64,000 nucleotides of DNA. Source: Branchiostoma floridae. Taxonomy: Eukaryota > Chordata > Leptocardii > Amphioxiformes > Branchiostomatidae. A program made the translations under genes and the position numbers. Below the pieces are notes generated by a model. That model saw nothing but the letters and a program-made list of their open reading frames with translations. It made no database searches and was not told the origin of the DNA. The DNA lies in the NCBI RefSeq assembly GCF_000003815.2, contig NC_049989.1:17586144-17650143 (forward strand), read 5' to 3'. Positions 51,184 through 60,724 of the stretch are shown piece by piece; the stretch's first letter is position 1, and each line of letters opens with the position of its first letter.

Positions 51184-51321
51184 CTGCTGTTCTACAAGCA
51201 TGGCCATGTCCATAAACATGTCGTGAAGCTCCCTGATGCTGCTTTCCAACTTCATGATGTCATTGTGCCGCGCCTCGATGTCGCTCAGAGCCTGCTTTGC
51301 ATGTTGGGTGTCCATAATGAT
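51184..51321 (-). CDS. STX1: Syntaxin-1-family, exon 8 (SNARE motif to zero layer)
   Basis: Forty-six codons, phase 0 at both ends: [20 protein letters not shown], then [16 protein letters not shown] and ending AMLVEQQ. It matches the N-terminal half of the syntaxin-1 SNARE (H3) helix almost residue for residue; the final Gln corresponds to the zero-layer Q226. Acceptor ATATGCAG, donor GTAAGG. The protein is a plasma-membrane Q-SNARE that pairs with SNAP-25- and VAMP-type partners in vesicle fusion. The donor is adjacent to a minisatellite that repeats it. Confidence 0.96.
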
Positions 51322-51953
51322 CTGCATATCAAACAGTTGCAATGGTTAGGTCTTGCGGTTAGCTTTCAAGTGTAGCTACGAGGGACATTTGTAGTCCAAA
51401 GCACTGAGGAAGCCACACGGGGAAATATGTTTGCGTGTTAGCTCGGAAGAAAGCTTCAAACGGGGAATATATGGCTCCAGCGTCTTTTCTGAAGATGTGG
51501 CGTGACCTATATCACTTGCTGTGACTCACTAAGAAATTTGGACCCCCTATAATAATATCCTATCTAAATGCCAGGTGGACATTCATTAAAGGCTTCCTAC
51601 TTCACAACTATGCCCTGTAGTATAAGTTGCGCCCCTTGTATCTATGTGAGGTAGTGAAATTATCGAATGCCCCTCGAAACCGTTGTTGTGATGGTCTGGC
51701 ATGGACAGATAACACAGAACTTGGTAATGTTATGCAAAAATGGGCTGCATCAAAGGTGTGTCATGACTACCAATGAATTTGCTGCAAAGATATTTTACAA
51801 GATTATTTCCACAGTTAAAGCCTCATGGAAAATGCTTCATTGCCACCAGAAATGACGAATGTAATAATCCCTTGTAACATGTCCGAGCTGGAACCCACAG
51901 ATTTACAGAATTTGATCCATAGGATTTAAGGTATTTTAAGAGAATGTAAATAA

Positions 51954-52254
51954 CCAGGGTTGGACAAGTCCACTAGCCCTATTGTCCCAGGCAAGTGAAA
52001 GTGCTATTCGGACAAGTGCATGACCTACACCACTTGCCCGATCGGGCAAGTAAGATTTTTCCATTGATTGAGTGCAATTTTGATATACTTGTTACTTTTT
52101 ACTGTCATGACATCAAGCAATGGTCAACAGAGAATTCCATTGCTGGAAGTGAAAATGTATATACTAGTATTAGTTGTAACAAGGACATTTTGATTTTGGG
52201 CAAGTGAAAAATTGGTTTCGGACAAGTGAATTTTAGAAAACTTGTTCAACCCTG
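51954..52254. mobile_element. Inverted-repeat element with CAGGGTTGGACAAGT ends
   Basis: Begins CCAGGGTTGGACAAGT and ends ACTTGTTCAACCCTG; GGACAAGTG/GGCAAGTGAAA motifs recur near both ends. Same architecture as the CAGGGCTCGAAAT elements but with different ends. Confidence 0.65.
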
Positions 52255-52660
52255 AATAACACTTGGATTTGTTGGTACTTTTCAGTGAGGGCAACTGTCA
52301 ATCTGAGCTCCCTCAATGATACCAGATAGGTCTATTTTTTGTTAATTTCAGAACTTTCAAGGCAAAGTTATATTCTTTATGATGGCAAAAATCTCACCTT
52401 AAGCCATTCCATAGCTAGCTTTCTTGGCTCTGCATTGAGACCAAATATAAGCTACTGAAAGGTGTGTATATTCTGTTCACTTTATGCACTAGTGGCACAA
52501 CATCCACTGCATCATAATTGGTGGATAATTTGCCAAACTGCACAGCCAAAAAAAAAATACTGAATCGGTGAAAGAACCTTTTTATGAATCTTGGCCACAT
52601 CTGGAGACACTCTGCACATTTTTGTACAGCACAGGAACTTCACAACAGAAACAAAGGAGA

Positions 52661-52955
52661 GATCCTCAGAAAAGTCTTTTTTAAATCTTCGTATGAGCGG
52701 CAAGATGTAGAAGTATCAGGTATGACTCAGATTTTTAACAAAGCAGGTCTTCCAAAGCATATATTCTCTGAGATACTGAATAAAAATTCACTGAAGCCAT
52801 TGGGTCAGAAAAGTTTTTTAAAATCTTCGTATGAGTGGCAAGATGTAGAAGTATCACGTATGACTTTCAGTTTTGACAGAGACACTTTTTAAAAAAAAGT
52901 TTCCAAAGCACATATTCTCTATAATACTGAATAAAAATTCACTGAAGGCATTGGG
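52661..52955 (+). repeat. Tandem duplication, unit about 140 bases
   Basis: AGATGTAGAAGTATCA, CATATTCTCT and ATACTGAATAAAAATTCACTG AAG each occur twice in the same order, with about 15% divergence. Lies in the intron between syntaxin exons 6/7 and 8. Confidence 0.8.
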
Positions 52956-53236
52956 GATATATATAGTCCCTTCAAAATATGTCATGTAGTGAGTATCAAA
53001 GTTCATTACTGGCAACAAAGGAATAACTTACATGATTGTAAATGTAAGATGATATAACAGCACTGCAAGTTTACAAATGCAGTCCCAAACATTGGCAGCA
53101 GTGCATCTTCTTTGTTGTGAATACTAGATGTAGAGGACCTTGATACCAAAGGTAATGAAATTTTTGTTGTGCCCCATTCAAACCAATTATGATGTTACTT
53201 AAGTTAGTACTAAGGAAGAAAAATGCAACGACTTAC

Positions 53237-53419
53237 CCCAGAGGTGAAAATGGCTGGGTTCCCACTCTCTAGCATCTCTTCTAGTTCCTCATTGGTGGTC
53301 TGCTTGCCGGTGATTTCCAACTGTCGTTGGATGCGCCCTTTGCAGCGCTCGCGGTAGTCTGTTTGTGTGGTATTGTAGTCCGTCATCACCTCAACAAACT
53401 TACGCGAAAGGGTGGAATG
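53237..53419 (-). CDS. STX1: Syntaxin-1-family, fused exon 6/7 (Hc helix and linker)
   Basis: Sixty-one codons, phase 0 at both ends: [16 protein letters not shown].., [19 protein letters not shown], then [19 protein letters not shown]. It covers helix Hc of the regulatory Habc domain and the linker to the SNARE motif. The Leu-Glu pair (residues 46-47 of the exon) corresponds to L165/E166 of STX1A, which keep syntaxin in the closed Munc18-bound form. Acceptor CGCCCACAG, donor GTAAGT. In vertebrate STX1A I recall this stretch as two exons split after QLEI; here it is one. Confidence 0.96.
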
Positions 53420-53516
53420 CTGTGGGCGGTACAGTGTCATTTTCACTGATTGTTTAAAATTGTAATCTCCAACCAGATCCACGGTGGCATAATTTATATG
53501 TAGTATCAAACTGCCT

Positions 53517-53600
53517 GTTTGACTCCCTTAGCGGGCTATACTCCTTGGCCAGCTTTGATACTGTCTTATGGCACCATAGAATCTGCTTGGAGAATATAAA
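53517..53600 (+). repeat. Dispersed repeat, 'GATACTATCTTAT' family
   Basis: GACTCCCTTAGCGGGCTATA CTCCTTGGCCAGCTTTGATACTG.., ending AATCTGCTTGGAGAATA. Fullest copy of this family in the window. Confidence 0.65.
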
Positions 53601-53619
53601 ATTGCTCCCATTACATAAT

Positions 53620-53745
53620 GCTCATTCCCCTTTATCTGTAGGGTAACCTATATCCGTTGTTTGGAAGCAACTGGGAATTTAGGGATATCAAGTCGACGGA
53701 TGGTGGTTTCAAACTGCAACATTTTCAAAATATTTCAACATCTTT
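53620..53745 (+). mobile_element. MITE fragment, AACGCTAGTTCACC-end family
   Basis: CCTTTATCTGTAGGGTAACC TATATCCGTTG.. and GGGATATCAAGTCGACGGATGG TGG match the left half of 56360-56583 and 29400-29615; the right half is missing. Confidence 0.6.
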
Positions 53746-53770
53746 TTCCTAGGCCTTACCTGAGTTTTAC

Positions 53771-53904
53771 CAGTGGACTAGCCCCCTGCTGTAGTGATTG
53801 CGTTGTGTGTGGCCCAGGGCTAATGAAACAGAGATGGGCACCGCCCTATGCGCCAGAGATGGGCACCACCATTGGCGCGGGAAGGGTTTAACTAAACTAA
53901 CTAA
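53771..53904 (+). mobile_element. SINE-like insertion at the exon 5 splice donor, 16-bp duplication
   Basis: About 134 bases, starting CAGTGGACTAGCCCCCTGCTG and ending GGAAGGGTTTAACTAAACTAACTAA with an (ACTA)n tail. It is flanked by identical CTTACCTGAGTTTTAC at 53755-53770 and 53905-53920. That duplicated target is, on the minus strand, GTAAAACTCAG|GTAAG: the last 11 bases of syntaxin exon 5 plus the first five of its intron. A relative with its own duplication is at 3830-3956. Confidence 0.8.
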
Positions 53905-53909
53905 CTTAC

Positions 53910-53965
53910 CTGAGTTTTACGTATCCTAAGATCTGCGGAAGCATTGTTGTGCTCTCCTCCTGTTC
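53910..53965 (-). CDS. STX1: Syntaxin-1-family, exon 5, 3' part (runs into gap)
   Basis: The last 56 bases of the exon: two bases plus 18 codons, TGGEHNNASADLRIRKTQ. SADLRIRKTQ is invariant in syntaxin-1 proteins and lies between helices Hb and Hc of the Habc domain. The donor is GTAAGT; the exon starts inside the N run (by analogy with STX1A about 19 bases are missing). A longer frame crossing the gap is not real. It joins the next exon (HSTLSRKF) in phase 0. Confidence 0.93.
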
Positions 53966-54460
53966 NNNNNNNNNNNNNNNNNNNNNNNNNNNNNNNNNNN
54001 NNNNNNNNNNNNNNNNNNNNNNNNNNNNNNNNNNNNNNNNNNNNNNNNNNNNNNNNNNNNNNNNNNNNNNNNNNNNNNNNNNNNNNNNNNNNNNNNNNNN
54101 NNNNNNNNNNNNNNNNNNNNNNNNNNNNNNNNNNNNNNNNNNNNNNNNNNNNNNNNNNNNNNNNNNNNNNNNNNNNNNNNNNNNNNNNNNNNNNNNNNNN
54201 NNNNNNNNNNNNNNNNNNNNNNNNNNNNNNNNNNNNNNNNNNNNNNNNNNNNNNNNNNNNNNNNNNNNNNNNNNNNNNNNNNNNNNNNNNNNNNNNNNNN
54301 NNNNNNNNNNNNNNNNNNNNNNNNNNNNNNNNNNNNNNNNNNNNNNNNNNNNNNNNNNNNNNNNNNNNNNNNNNNNNNNNNNNNNNNNNNNNNNNNNNNN
54401 NNNNNNNNNNNNNNNNNNNNNNNNNNNNNNNNNNNNNNNNNNNNNNNNNNNNNNNNNNNN
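53966..54460. other. Assembly gap (495 N)
   Basis: Unknown bases that hide the start of syntaxin exon 5 and part of intron 4. The non-round size suggests an estimated gap. All open frames that traverse it are meaningless. Confidence 0.99.
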
Positions 54461-54676
54461 GGGCGTTATGACACCATGTACACCGAGGAACAGGCGGGTT
54501 ATTAACGTTATTATCATATAGCCTACCCAAACTTACAAACTCCTGTATGACGCATAGATCCCTTGGTACCATACGTGTGAATTCCTTTATCGAATTTGTT
54601 CTTTGGTACATACATTTAAAAGGAGATTACAGATTGCATTTTGAAACCAAAGTTTCCACAGAAAATATTCGAAACG

Positions 54677-54921
54677 TTCTATTTCAGATTCAGCAGTTCA
54701 TCTACCACTTAACTAGGGAATCCAGAAGGAGCCTCACGGAGCCGATTCATTCTGACCAATCAGAAGGACGATACACGCCGGGCTGGCGGGAATCTAAGTA
54801 TTACGGCGTCATAACCAACGTGGAACGGGGCCTTCTGATTGGTCCGCGGCGTCTGGCTATATGATAATCCCCTTTGATTCCCTAGTTAAGTGGTAGATGA
54901 ACTGCTGAATCTGAAATAGAA
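54677..54921. mobile_element. MITE with perfect 46-bp terminal inverted repeats
   Basis: Left end 54677-54722 (TTCTATTTCAGATTCAGCAG.. to ..AACTAGGGAATC) and right end 54876-54921 are exact reverse complements over 46 bases. An inner pair, CCAATCAGAAGG / CCTTCTGATTGG, extends the foldback. No mismatches implies recent insertion or recent homogenisation. In syntaxin intron 4, beside the gap. Confidence 0.85.
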
Positions 54922-55000
54922 CCCATCTGTGATCACAGCTTTACTAATACATGTACATAGTAAACCGCTTCACGGTATGAACTGCCCATGCGTAGCGTGA

Positions 55001-55122
55001 CGCACTGTGGGTAATATGTCAATGGTGAAGGCCCCTAACTTGTCCATATCCAGACGTGTTGTGTTTATATATTGTCATAGGGGCCGTCAACTTTGACACA
55101 TTACCCATAATGCATTACGCTG
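55001..55122. mobile_element. Short foldback element, GCGTGACGCACTGTGGGTAAT ends
   Basis: GCACTGTGGGTAATATGTCAATGG..GGCCCCT is answered by AGGGGCCGTCAAC TTTGACACATTACCCATAATGC. Related single ends occur at 62325-62370 (GCATTGTGGGTAATATGTCAAAG) and 48200-48235. Confidence 0.65.
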
Positions 55123-55235
55123 TACATGGCCAGGTTAAAGTGTGATCTGGCTTGTTGATAATGATTTTGGAACAAAGTAATACAGACTGGACTGGGTTGA
55201 GAGCCAGTCGAACTTTTACCTTTAAAGAGACTATT

Positions 55236-55540
55236 TTTTATACAACCATTGCTTTCATTCACACCAGCGTTTCGGTGACAGTCTGTCACTTTTTTTCAGG
55301 GCAATTCTGACTGGTTTACATTTGTACATTGTACTGCAGGACAGGTGTCTCTGCTTACTGTGTTCAGATGTGGTCACAAAATGGAAAGTAATTACATATG
55401 CACAGACAGCTTTTGCAAAAGCTGTGAGCAGCAACACCTGTCCTGCAGTACAATGTGTGAACCAGTCAGAATTGACCTGAAGAAGGTGACAGACGGTCAC
55501 CAACATGTTGGTGAGAATAAAGCAATGGTTGTTGAAAAAA
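55236..55540. mobile_element. Inverted Penelope-like pair with hammerhead-like cores
   Basis: Left and right halves are about 100-base inverted copies (shared CAACCATTGCTTT, AATTCTGACTGGTT, GTACTGCAGGACAGGTGT). The left half on the minus strand has CTGAAAAAA, hairpin GTGAC-AGACT-GTCAC and CGAAACGCTGG; the right half on the plus strand has CTGAAGAA, GGTGAC-AGAC-GGTCACC and a changed AACATG. Inverted flanking copies are known for Penelope-like elements. It lies next to syntaxin exon 4. Confidence 0.6.
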
Positions 55541-55589
55541 AGTCTCTGTGGCGTACCAACCTGATGAAACTATTCAGAAAGGATCTTAC

Positions 55590-55664
55590 CTTTAAGCTTG
55601 GAACGGACCTTGTTGGCAGTCTTCTTGATGTCTGCCATTAGATCCTCAAGCTCTTCTTTTGTTT
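55590..55664 (-). CDS. STX1: Syntaxin-1-family, exon 4 (Hb helix)
   Basis: Seventy-five nt, completing a codon begun upstream, then [20 protein letters not shown] and SKLK plus the first base of the next codon. This is helix Hb of the Habc domain, closely matching syntaxin-1 ([22 protein letters not shown]). Acceptor TTTTTCAG, donor GTAAGA. The preceding exons, with the start codon and helix Ha, are not found between here and the window edge, so they lie beyond 64000. Confidence 0.95.
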
Positions 55665-56359
55665 CTGAAAAACACAAGAAAAAAACTCATCATTTCCAGT
55701 GTTTGTCACACCCCACCAAGGCACAAGTATGAAAACAATTCATCCAGCCGTTCTTGAGTTATCTTTTTGACAGACAGACACACACACACACACATGCGTT
55801 CATTCCAAGTCAAGAACTACTAAGCTCAGCATGCAAATGTGTCAAAAACTTTTTACAACCTTCGATCAAGACAATCTGAGAGAACAGAGACATCAGATAT
55901 TGTCCACAAAGAAGTGACCCAATAGTACTCTTATCACTAGCTTCACAGCTACATCATAATTACAGAAAATCATTACATCCTGTCAGATTAAGATAAGGTA
56001 ATTTGTATACATAAGTTGCATCAATCAAACTGTCATGAAGCGTTCAAAAATGGTTTTATTTTCTCGATGACCTCTTACCATGTCTTGCATTACTACTATA
56101 TTATAATTTATATATAAAAGAATCAACAGCGAACCTAACGCACTACGTAAACCACCTGACACAAAAAATTTTACGTAAAATATGAGTGTACATTACATGT
56201 TGAGCCATGCCCAATAAGATAAAGAAAAACGGCTCTTAAACATAGCCCATGACCCCATACCGGTAATACTAATGCACCGAGAACAAAGACATCTTATCTC
56301 TTCTTCCCGGGACTTGGAGTTGAGCAAGATACATGCCACCCATCTTTCTATGCAAGAAA

Positions 56360-56583
56360 TAACGCTAGTTCACCTTTATCTGAGAGGAAACCTATATCCA
56401 TTGTATGGCAAAACAGTGTATTTAGGCACATCAATTCGATGGGTGGTAGTTTTAAACTGCAATGTACTGAAAATATTGAAATTTTAAACCAACGTCCGTC
56501 AACGTGATATCCGCAAATACCCTGTTTTTAAAAGCAAAGGATATAGGTTACCTAAGTAACGGATAAAGGTGAACTAGCGTTAT
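56360..56583. mobile_element. MITE, AACGCTAGTTCACC ends (complete copy)
   Basis: TAACGCTAGTTCACCTTTATC at the left and GGATAAAGGTGAACTAGCGTTA at the right; inner pairs include AAACCTATATCC/GGATATAGGTTACC and AAACTGCAATG. About 225 bases. Confidence 0.75.
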
Positions 56584-56884
56584 ATATATCCAGCAGAAGA
56601 ATACAAAGTATGGAGTATTCACTCTTGTGCCATTCAATACCAAAGTAGAAGAGAGTAAAGGCGATAAGATCTCGAGGACAAAACGCAGGCCCTTTCCCAA
56701 CAACAGCTGAAGACATGAAGATTTGACAGCTACATTGTAACCAGCCCGCGGCACAAAGTTTCTCATCAATAAACATAAATCTCGACCTTTTGCCGGGGAG
56801 AGAACTTCATGTGGGCTTTGTAGTGAATTATTCAGTAGGCTTGGCTCATCCCTCACTGTTCCTGACACATCCTATGTACAGGCT

Positions 56885-57556
56885 TCAGCAGGGCTGGAAA
56901 TACCAGGTTAGTGCAGGTAAAATTGGAGCTGTGCAGGTATTTGGTCCATGTACTGGGTATATATGTTAGTGCAGGTAAAATTGTAGCTGTGCAGGTATTT
57001 CTGGTGTCTACCTGCACCTAACTTGCACTGGTCCATGTACTGGGTATATACAGGTTAGTGCAGGTAAAATTGGAGCTGTGCAGGTATTTCTGGTGTCCAC
57101 CTGCACCTAACCTGCACTGGTCCATGTACTGGGTATATACAGGTTAGTGCAGGTAAAATTGTAGCTGTGCAGGTATTTCTGGTGTCTACCTGCACCTAAC
57201 CTGCACAGGCCCATGTACATGTACTGGGTATATACAGGTTAGTGCAGTAAAATTGGAGCTGTGCCGGTATTTCTGGTGTCTACCTGCATCTAACCTGCAC
57301 TGGTCTATGTACTGGGTTTTATACGTAAATGTTCTATGATGCAGGTGTACATTGTATATGGATTGTTAGTAGCTGCATTGACTGTTACCACCTACTAAGT
57401 ATAAAAGAAAAAATAGCAATGGTCCCTCGGCAATTTACTATGATCCATACTTTTTAAATTCAGAGTGGTGCAGGTAAAATTTGTCTGGTGCAGGTAAATT
57501 TTCAATGTTACCTGCACCAGCGCAGGTATGCAGAAAAAAAGTATTTCGATCCCTGT
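56885..57556. mobile_element. CAGGGCTCGAAAT-type element with internally amplified GTGCAGGTA units
   Basis: Starts CAGGGCTGGAAATACC and ends GTATTTCGATCCCTG. The left part has been amplified into about four tandem units of about 100 bases (GGTTAGTGCAGGTAAAATTG, GAGCTGTGCAGGTATTTCTGG, CTACCTGCACCTAACCTGCAC). The right part is a reverse match to 63299-63470. Confidence 0.8.
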
Positions 57557-57994
57557 TACGGGCTTCAGTGTGAATTGTCATGCTGCCACTGGTTTCAAGT
57601 TAATCCTATCAATGACGCGATCCAACAGACTCACCGGCAAAGATCAGATCTTCTATATTGGAAAATAGATCACCTCATCAAGATTTCATAGTACTTTGAC
57701 AGAACATATTGTATAAGGTCATGTTTGCACATATATTATATAAGCTTAAGGACATTATCCCCTCAATACTTTCCAAATGTTGTGTCAGATACAAAGATAT
57801 TAAACACAACTGGCAAAATATTGATGTCACGTTGATCAAGCATCTAACAGAAATTATATTATAATTACATGTACAAGGCAAAAACCCCTGTAGATGCCTC
57901 GTAACATATTGAAAATTACTGAGGTATCACTGTGCGGACACTCAATGCATAAAGTGATCACAAGACTCTGTCGCTGGAGGTTACCCTCCAGTCA

Positions 57995-58315
57995 CAGAGT
58001 AATAATCATATAGGATTGTTACCTGTAACCAATATCAATTTTGGATACTATCATCTGTGGTTTATGATTTACCCCATGATAATAAAAAGTTGACTGAGGT
58101 TATACTAGTTTTATGTGCCTGGCTATCAAGGAAGACAATCCACATACATTAATATTGATACATCAACATTTTGAATAATTGTATACCATTGTTACTAAAA
58201 CCAGGACTTGGGTACTATCATAGCATATTTGCGGTTTATGATTAACCCCATTGATGATAAAAAGTTGACTTATTGAGGTTACAGTAATTTTATGGTCCAG
58301 GCTACCAAGGACGAG
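57995..58315 (+). repeat. Tandem duplication, unit about 185 bases
   Basis: GTACTATCAT..GCGGTTTATGATTAACCCCA..GATGATAAAAAGTTGACT..GAGGTTACAG (58210-58285) repeats the order seen at 58045-58110, with divergence. Confidence 0.65.
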
Positions 58316-58567
58316 TCGATACATTAGGCATGCTGATGGTCCTCTGACCTCAGAGGCCTTCAGACCTATTCACTAATGAACAGATCAATACCGCCAACTA
58401 CCCCCTAGCCACAATTCTTCATAGTGCCACAATCACACACATGTATCACTGCGGGTCAGCGTTCCAGTTGTCGATTAATTAAATCAGGGCACTCCACAGG
58501 CCTGGTGGGCAATATTGATGAGATTTGATCTGTAGTGATGATTACATCCAGCAAACCTCAGCACCGT

Positions 58568-58775
58568 AAAAGGGGACTGTTTGGGGTGGCTTTATGCTCG
58601 TTGTTTTCGCGGTGACCACTTCACTGCAAAATTAAAATCAACTGTTCTTGCGGAAACGTTTGCGGTGGTTTTATGTTCGCGACGCTGCAAACGCAAAACC
58701 AGCGAGAGCACTCCATTTTCCCGCTTCCGCGAAATTACATCCCCACAAACTCAAATGCATTTACAGTACCTCCTC
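58568..58775 (+). mobile_element. MITE, TACTGTAAATGC-end family
   Basis: Internal TTCGCGGTGACCACTTCACTGC and CCGCGAAATTACATCCCC, ending AAATGCATTTACAGTA. The left end is degraded. Confidence 0.7.
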
Positions 58776-59748
58776 CTTTCAACTGAGAACTTGGTTACCA
58801 CCTGGATTTTCATATTTTTGGTAGGATTGACACACATTTATTAACACAAGTCAAACAGATATAAATAAGTGTAAGTCTATTAAGGTACAGTACTGGCACA
58901 TTGACGTTCTGGTATTCTGTACCTTAATGATTTTGGCAGTTCTCTATACATCCCTAATGCGTGCCGGTTTTCTGTAAAGGCATAGCGAGCCATTTCAATT
59001 CACTGTTAATCGTAGCTGACCCAATCTAATTCAATTAGAGTTGTTGGCAAATTATTACTGAAAAGTAATTGGTCTCTTTAATTCTACGTAGCACATTTAT
59101 TTGCTATCGTGAATTTATCAATAAGCAGTATTGACAAACTCTTTGTATGGCATAATAAAATTCCAGATTGCCCAAAGGGTCACAAAGAAGTGCCAAGGTT
59201 GTGCCAGAGTCTGTAGTCTAGTTTTGCTCATGCTAGACACCCCATGAATACAATTATGGAATGATCCTTTCCCAAATCACCCAGTTGACGGTTACAGCAT
59301 TTCGATGATCCCCCCATACAGACTCCTCTTGGCCTTACATGCTGTAGTTCAGGGGACAATAGAATCAGCAGCATTGAATCGCAGTTCCTGTACATCTGAC
59401 AGGCAGCTTTATGCTGGTGATTAATATATTGCATATTCCACATACAGTGCTCAATTATATACAGATCACATTATAACTGCACACCTTCTCTTGGCAAATG
59501 TATGTAGGGCTCATGACAGGCAACCATGGTGTATCATACTGTAATTCTCAAAACATTCGTAGTTCATGACACCACGAACACGCATTTCTGTTTTATACTA
59601 CAAAACAGTTCAGCTGCAAGACAACGAAAAACCTTCTGTTGTGAATTTGTGGTGGAAAGCGCAAAAACAAACCCATCACAATGTCTCAAGACTTGCATAC
59701 CCCCCAATTGCAACTTGCTCACTGATTGAATTCACAAAGCTTGTATTA

Positions 59749-59897
59749 CTGTAAAGGTATTTAAGTTTGCAGGGATTTAATTCCACAGTATAGAGTGTTT
59801 GCAGTGGTTTCGACTTTGCGGTAGCGCCATATACTATAGTCACATTCTGTAATTGAAAAATGTTCGCAGTGACAAACATTTCTGCATTTACTTTATT
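59749..59897 (-). mobile_element. MITE, TACTGTAAATGC-end family (short, reversed copy)
   Basis: TTACTGTAAAGGTATTTAAGTTTGCAGGG..TTTGCGGTAGCG..TTCGCAGTG..TTTCTGCATTTAC: same motifs as the full copies in reverse, with internal loss. Confidence 0.55.
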
Positions 59898-59919
59898 TAT
59901 TTATTGATTGATTTTACAG

Positions 59920-60155
59920 TAAGTGGAGTTTGCTCAAAGACAGACTTGGAGCACTGGTAGTGGTAGCGATGAACTGAGCCTGGCAATTTGGATTCCACAG
60001 ACTACTGGTGAACTGGCCACAGCGAAAACCGCAAATATAAACCAACCACAAACATTTCTGCATTTACACTAAGTGGAGTTTTCTAACTATCTAAGAAATT
60101 ACAAAGACTTGGACAGCTGGTAGAAACAGGCCGGGCAATTTGGATTCCACAGTCG
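59920..60155 (+). repeat. Local duplication around two MITE fragments
   Basis: AGTAAGTGGAGTTTGCTC..GACTTGGA..GGCAATTTGGATTCCACAG is found twice (59920-60002 and 60066-60151). Confidence 0.6.
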
Positions 60156-60289
60156 TCTCCTGCCCGCCTCCATCTCATCCTTAACTTCAGCTCATTATTC
60201 AGGAGTGGCCTGGTCCCACTCACTGGCATTGATCCTCTGACCTTGGGCCCCGGGCCCCTCAAGGTGCGCAGACAGGGAGCACAATTATA

Positions 60290-60501
60290 TACTGTAAAAG
60301 CAGAAACTTTCCTGGTGGTTTAATATTCGCTGTTTTCACGGTCGCCGCTTCACCGCGAACTTAAAACCACTGCAAAATTTTTTCCATGGCAGTAAGAGGC
60401 TACAGTGCATGGTGTTACCAAGAACTTAAAACCACCGCTAAAAGTCCTTTTTCCAGCTACTGCGAAATTAAATCCCTGCAAACTTAAATGCATTTACAGT
60501 A
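60290..60501 (+). mobile_element. MITE, TACTGTAAATGC-end family
   Basis: TACTGTAAAAGCAGAAACTTTCC at the left, AACTTAAATGCATTTACAGTA at the right; internal GGTCGCCGCTTCACCGCGAA and AAAACCACCGCTAAAAGTCC. 212 bases, about 85% like the 62481 copy. Confidence 0.85.
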
Positions 60502-60724
60502 CCTTCAACCGGACCAAAGGCCTGCTGGCTAAAGGGGAGACGACGTTGTGTATTCTGGGCATATGCCGGGTTATATGTGCCTGACCCTCTTATTTGCTGT
60601 ATTGATTGCGTGAATCATTCCGAAGCATGCAGAAGAAATCTGTAAAACGCATTCGGATCGGCCGCAGGGAAGAGATTTGTCACACATAAACAGTGGATGC
60701 CCATGTGACCGTGACGCGTCGTCA

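Noticed and set aside
50413-51375. Repeated hydrophobic plus-strand open frames that look like membrane proteins
   Set aside because: They arise from T-rich minisatellite units in syntaxin intron 8; the repetition follows the 242-base DNA repeat and overlaps exon 8 on the other strand.
53901-54611. Open frames of 175-236 residues crossing 53966-54460
   Set aside because: The frames are mostly unknown residues from the N run; only the last 18 codons at 53910-53965 are real coding sequence.
56885-57320. Possible CRISPR-like array of repeats
   Set aside because: Eukaryotic context; adjacent imperfect units of about 100 bases without unique spacers and bounded by transposon ends.
58045-58285. 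Direct repeats as possible LTRs
   Set aside because: Units are adjacent, about 185 bases, lack TG..CA ends and have no internal region.
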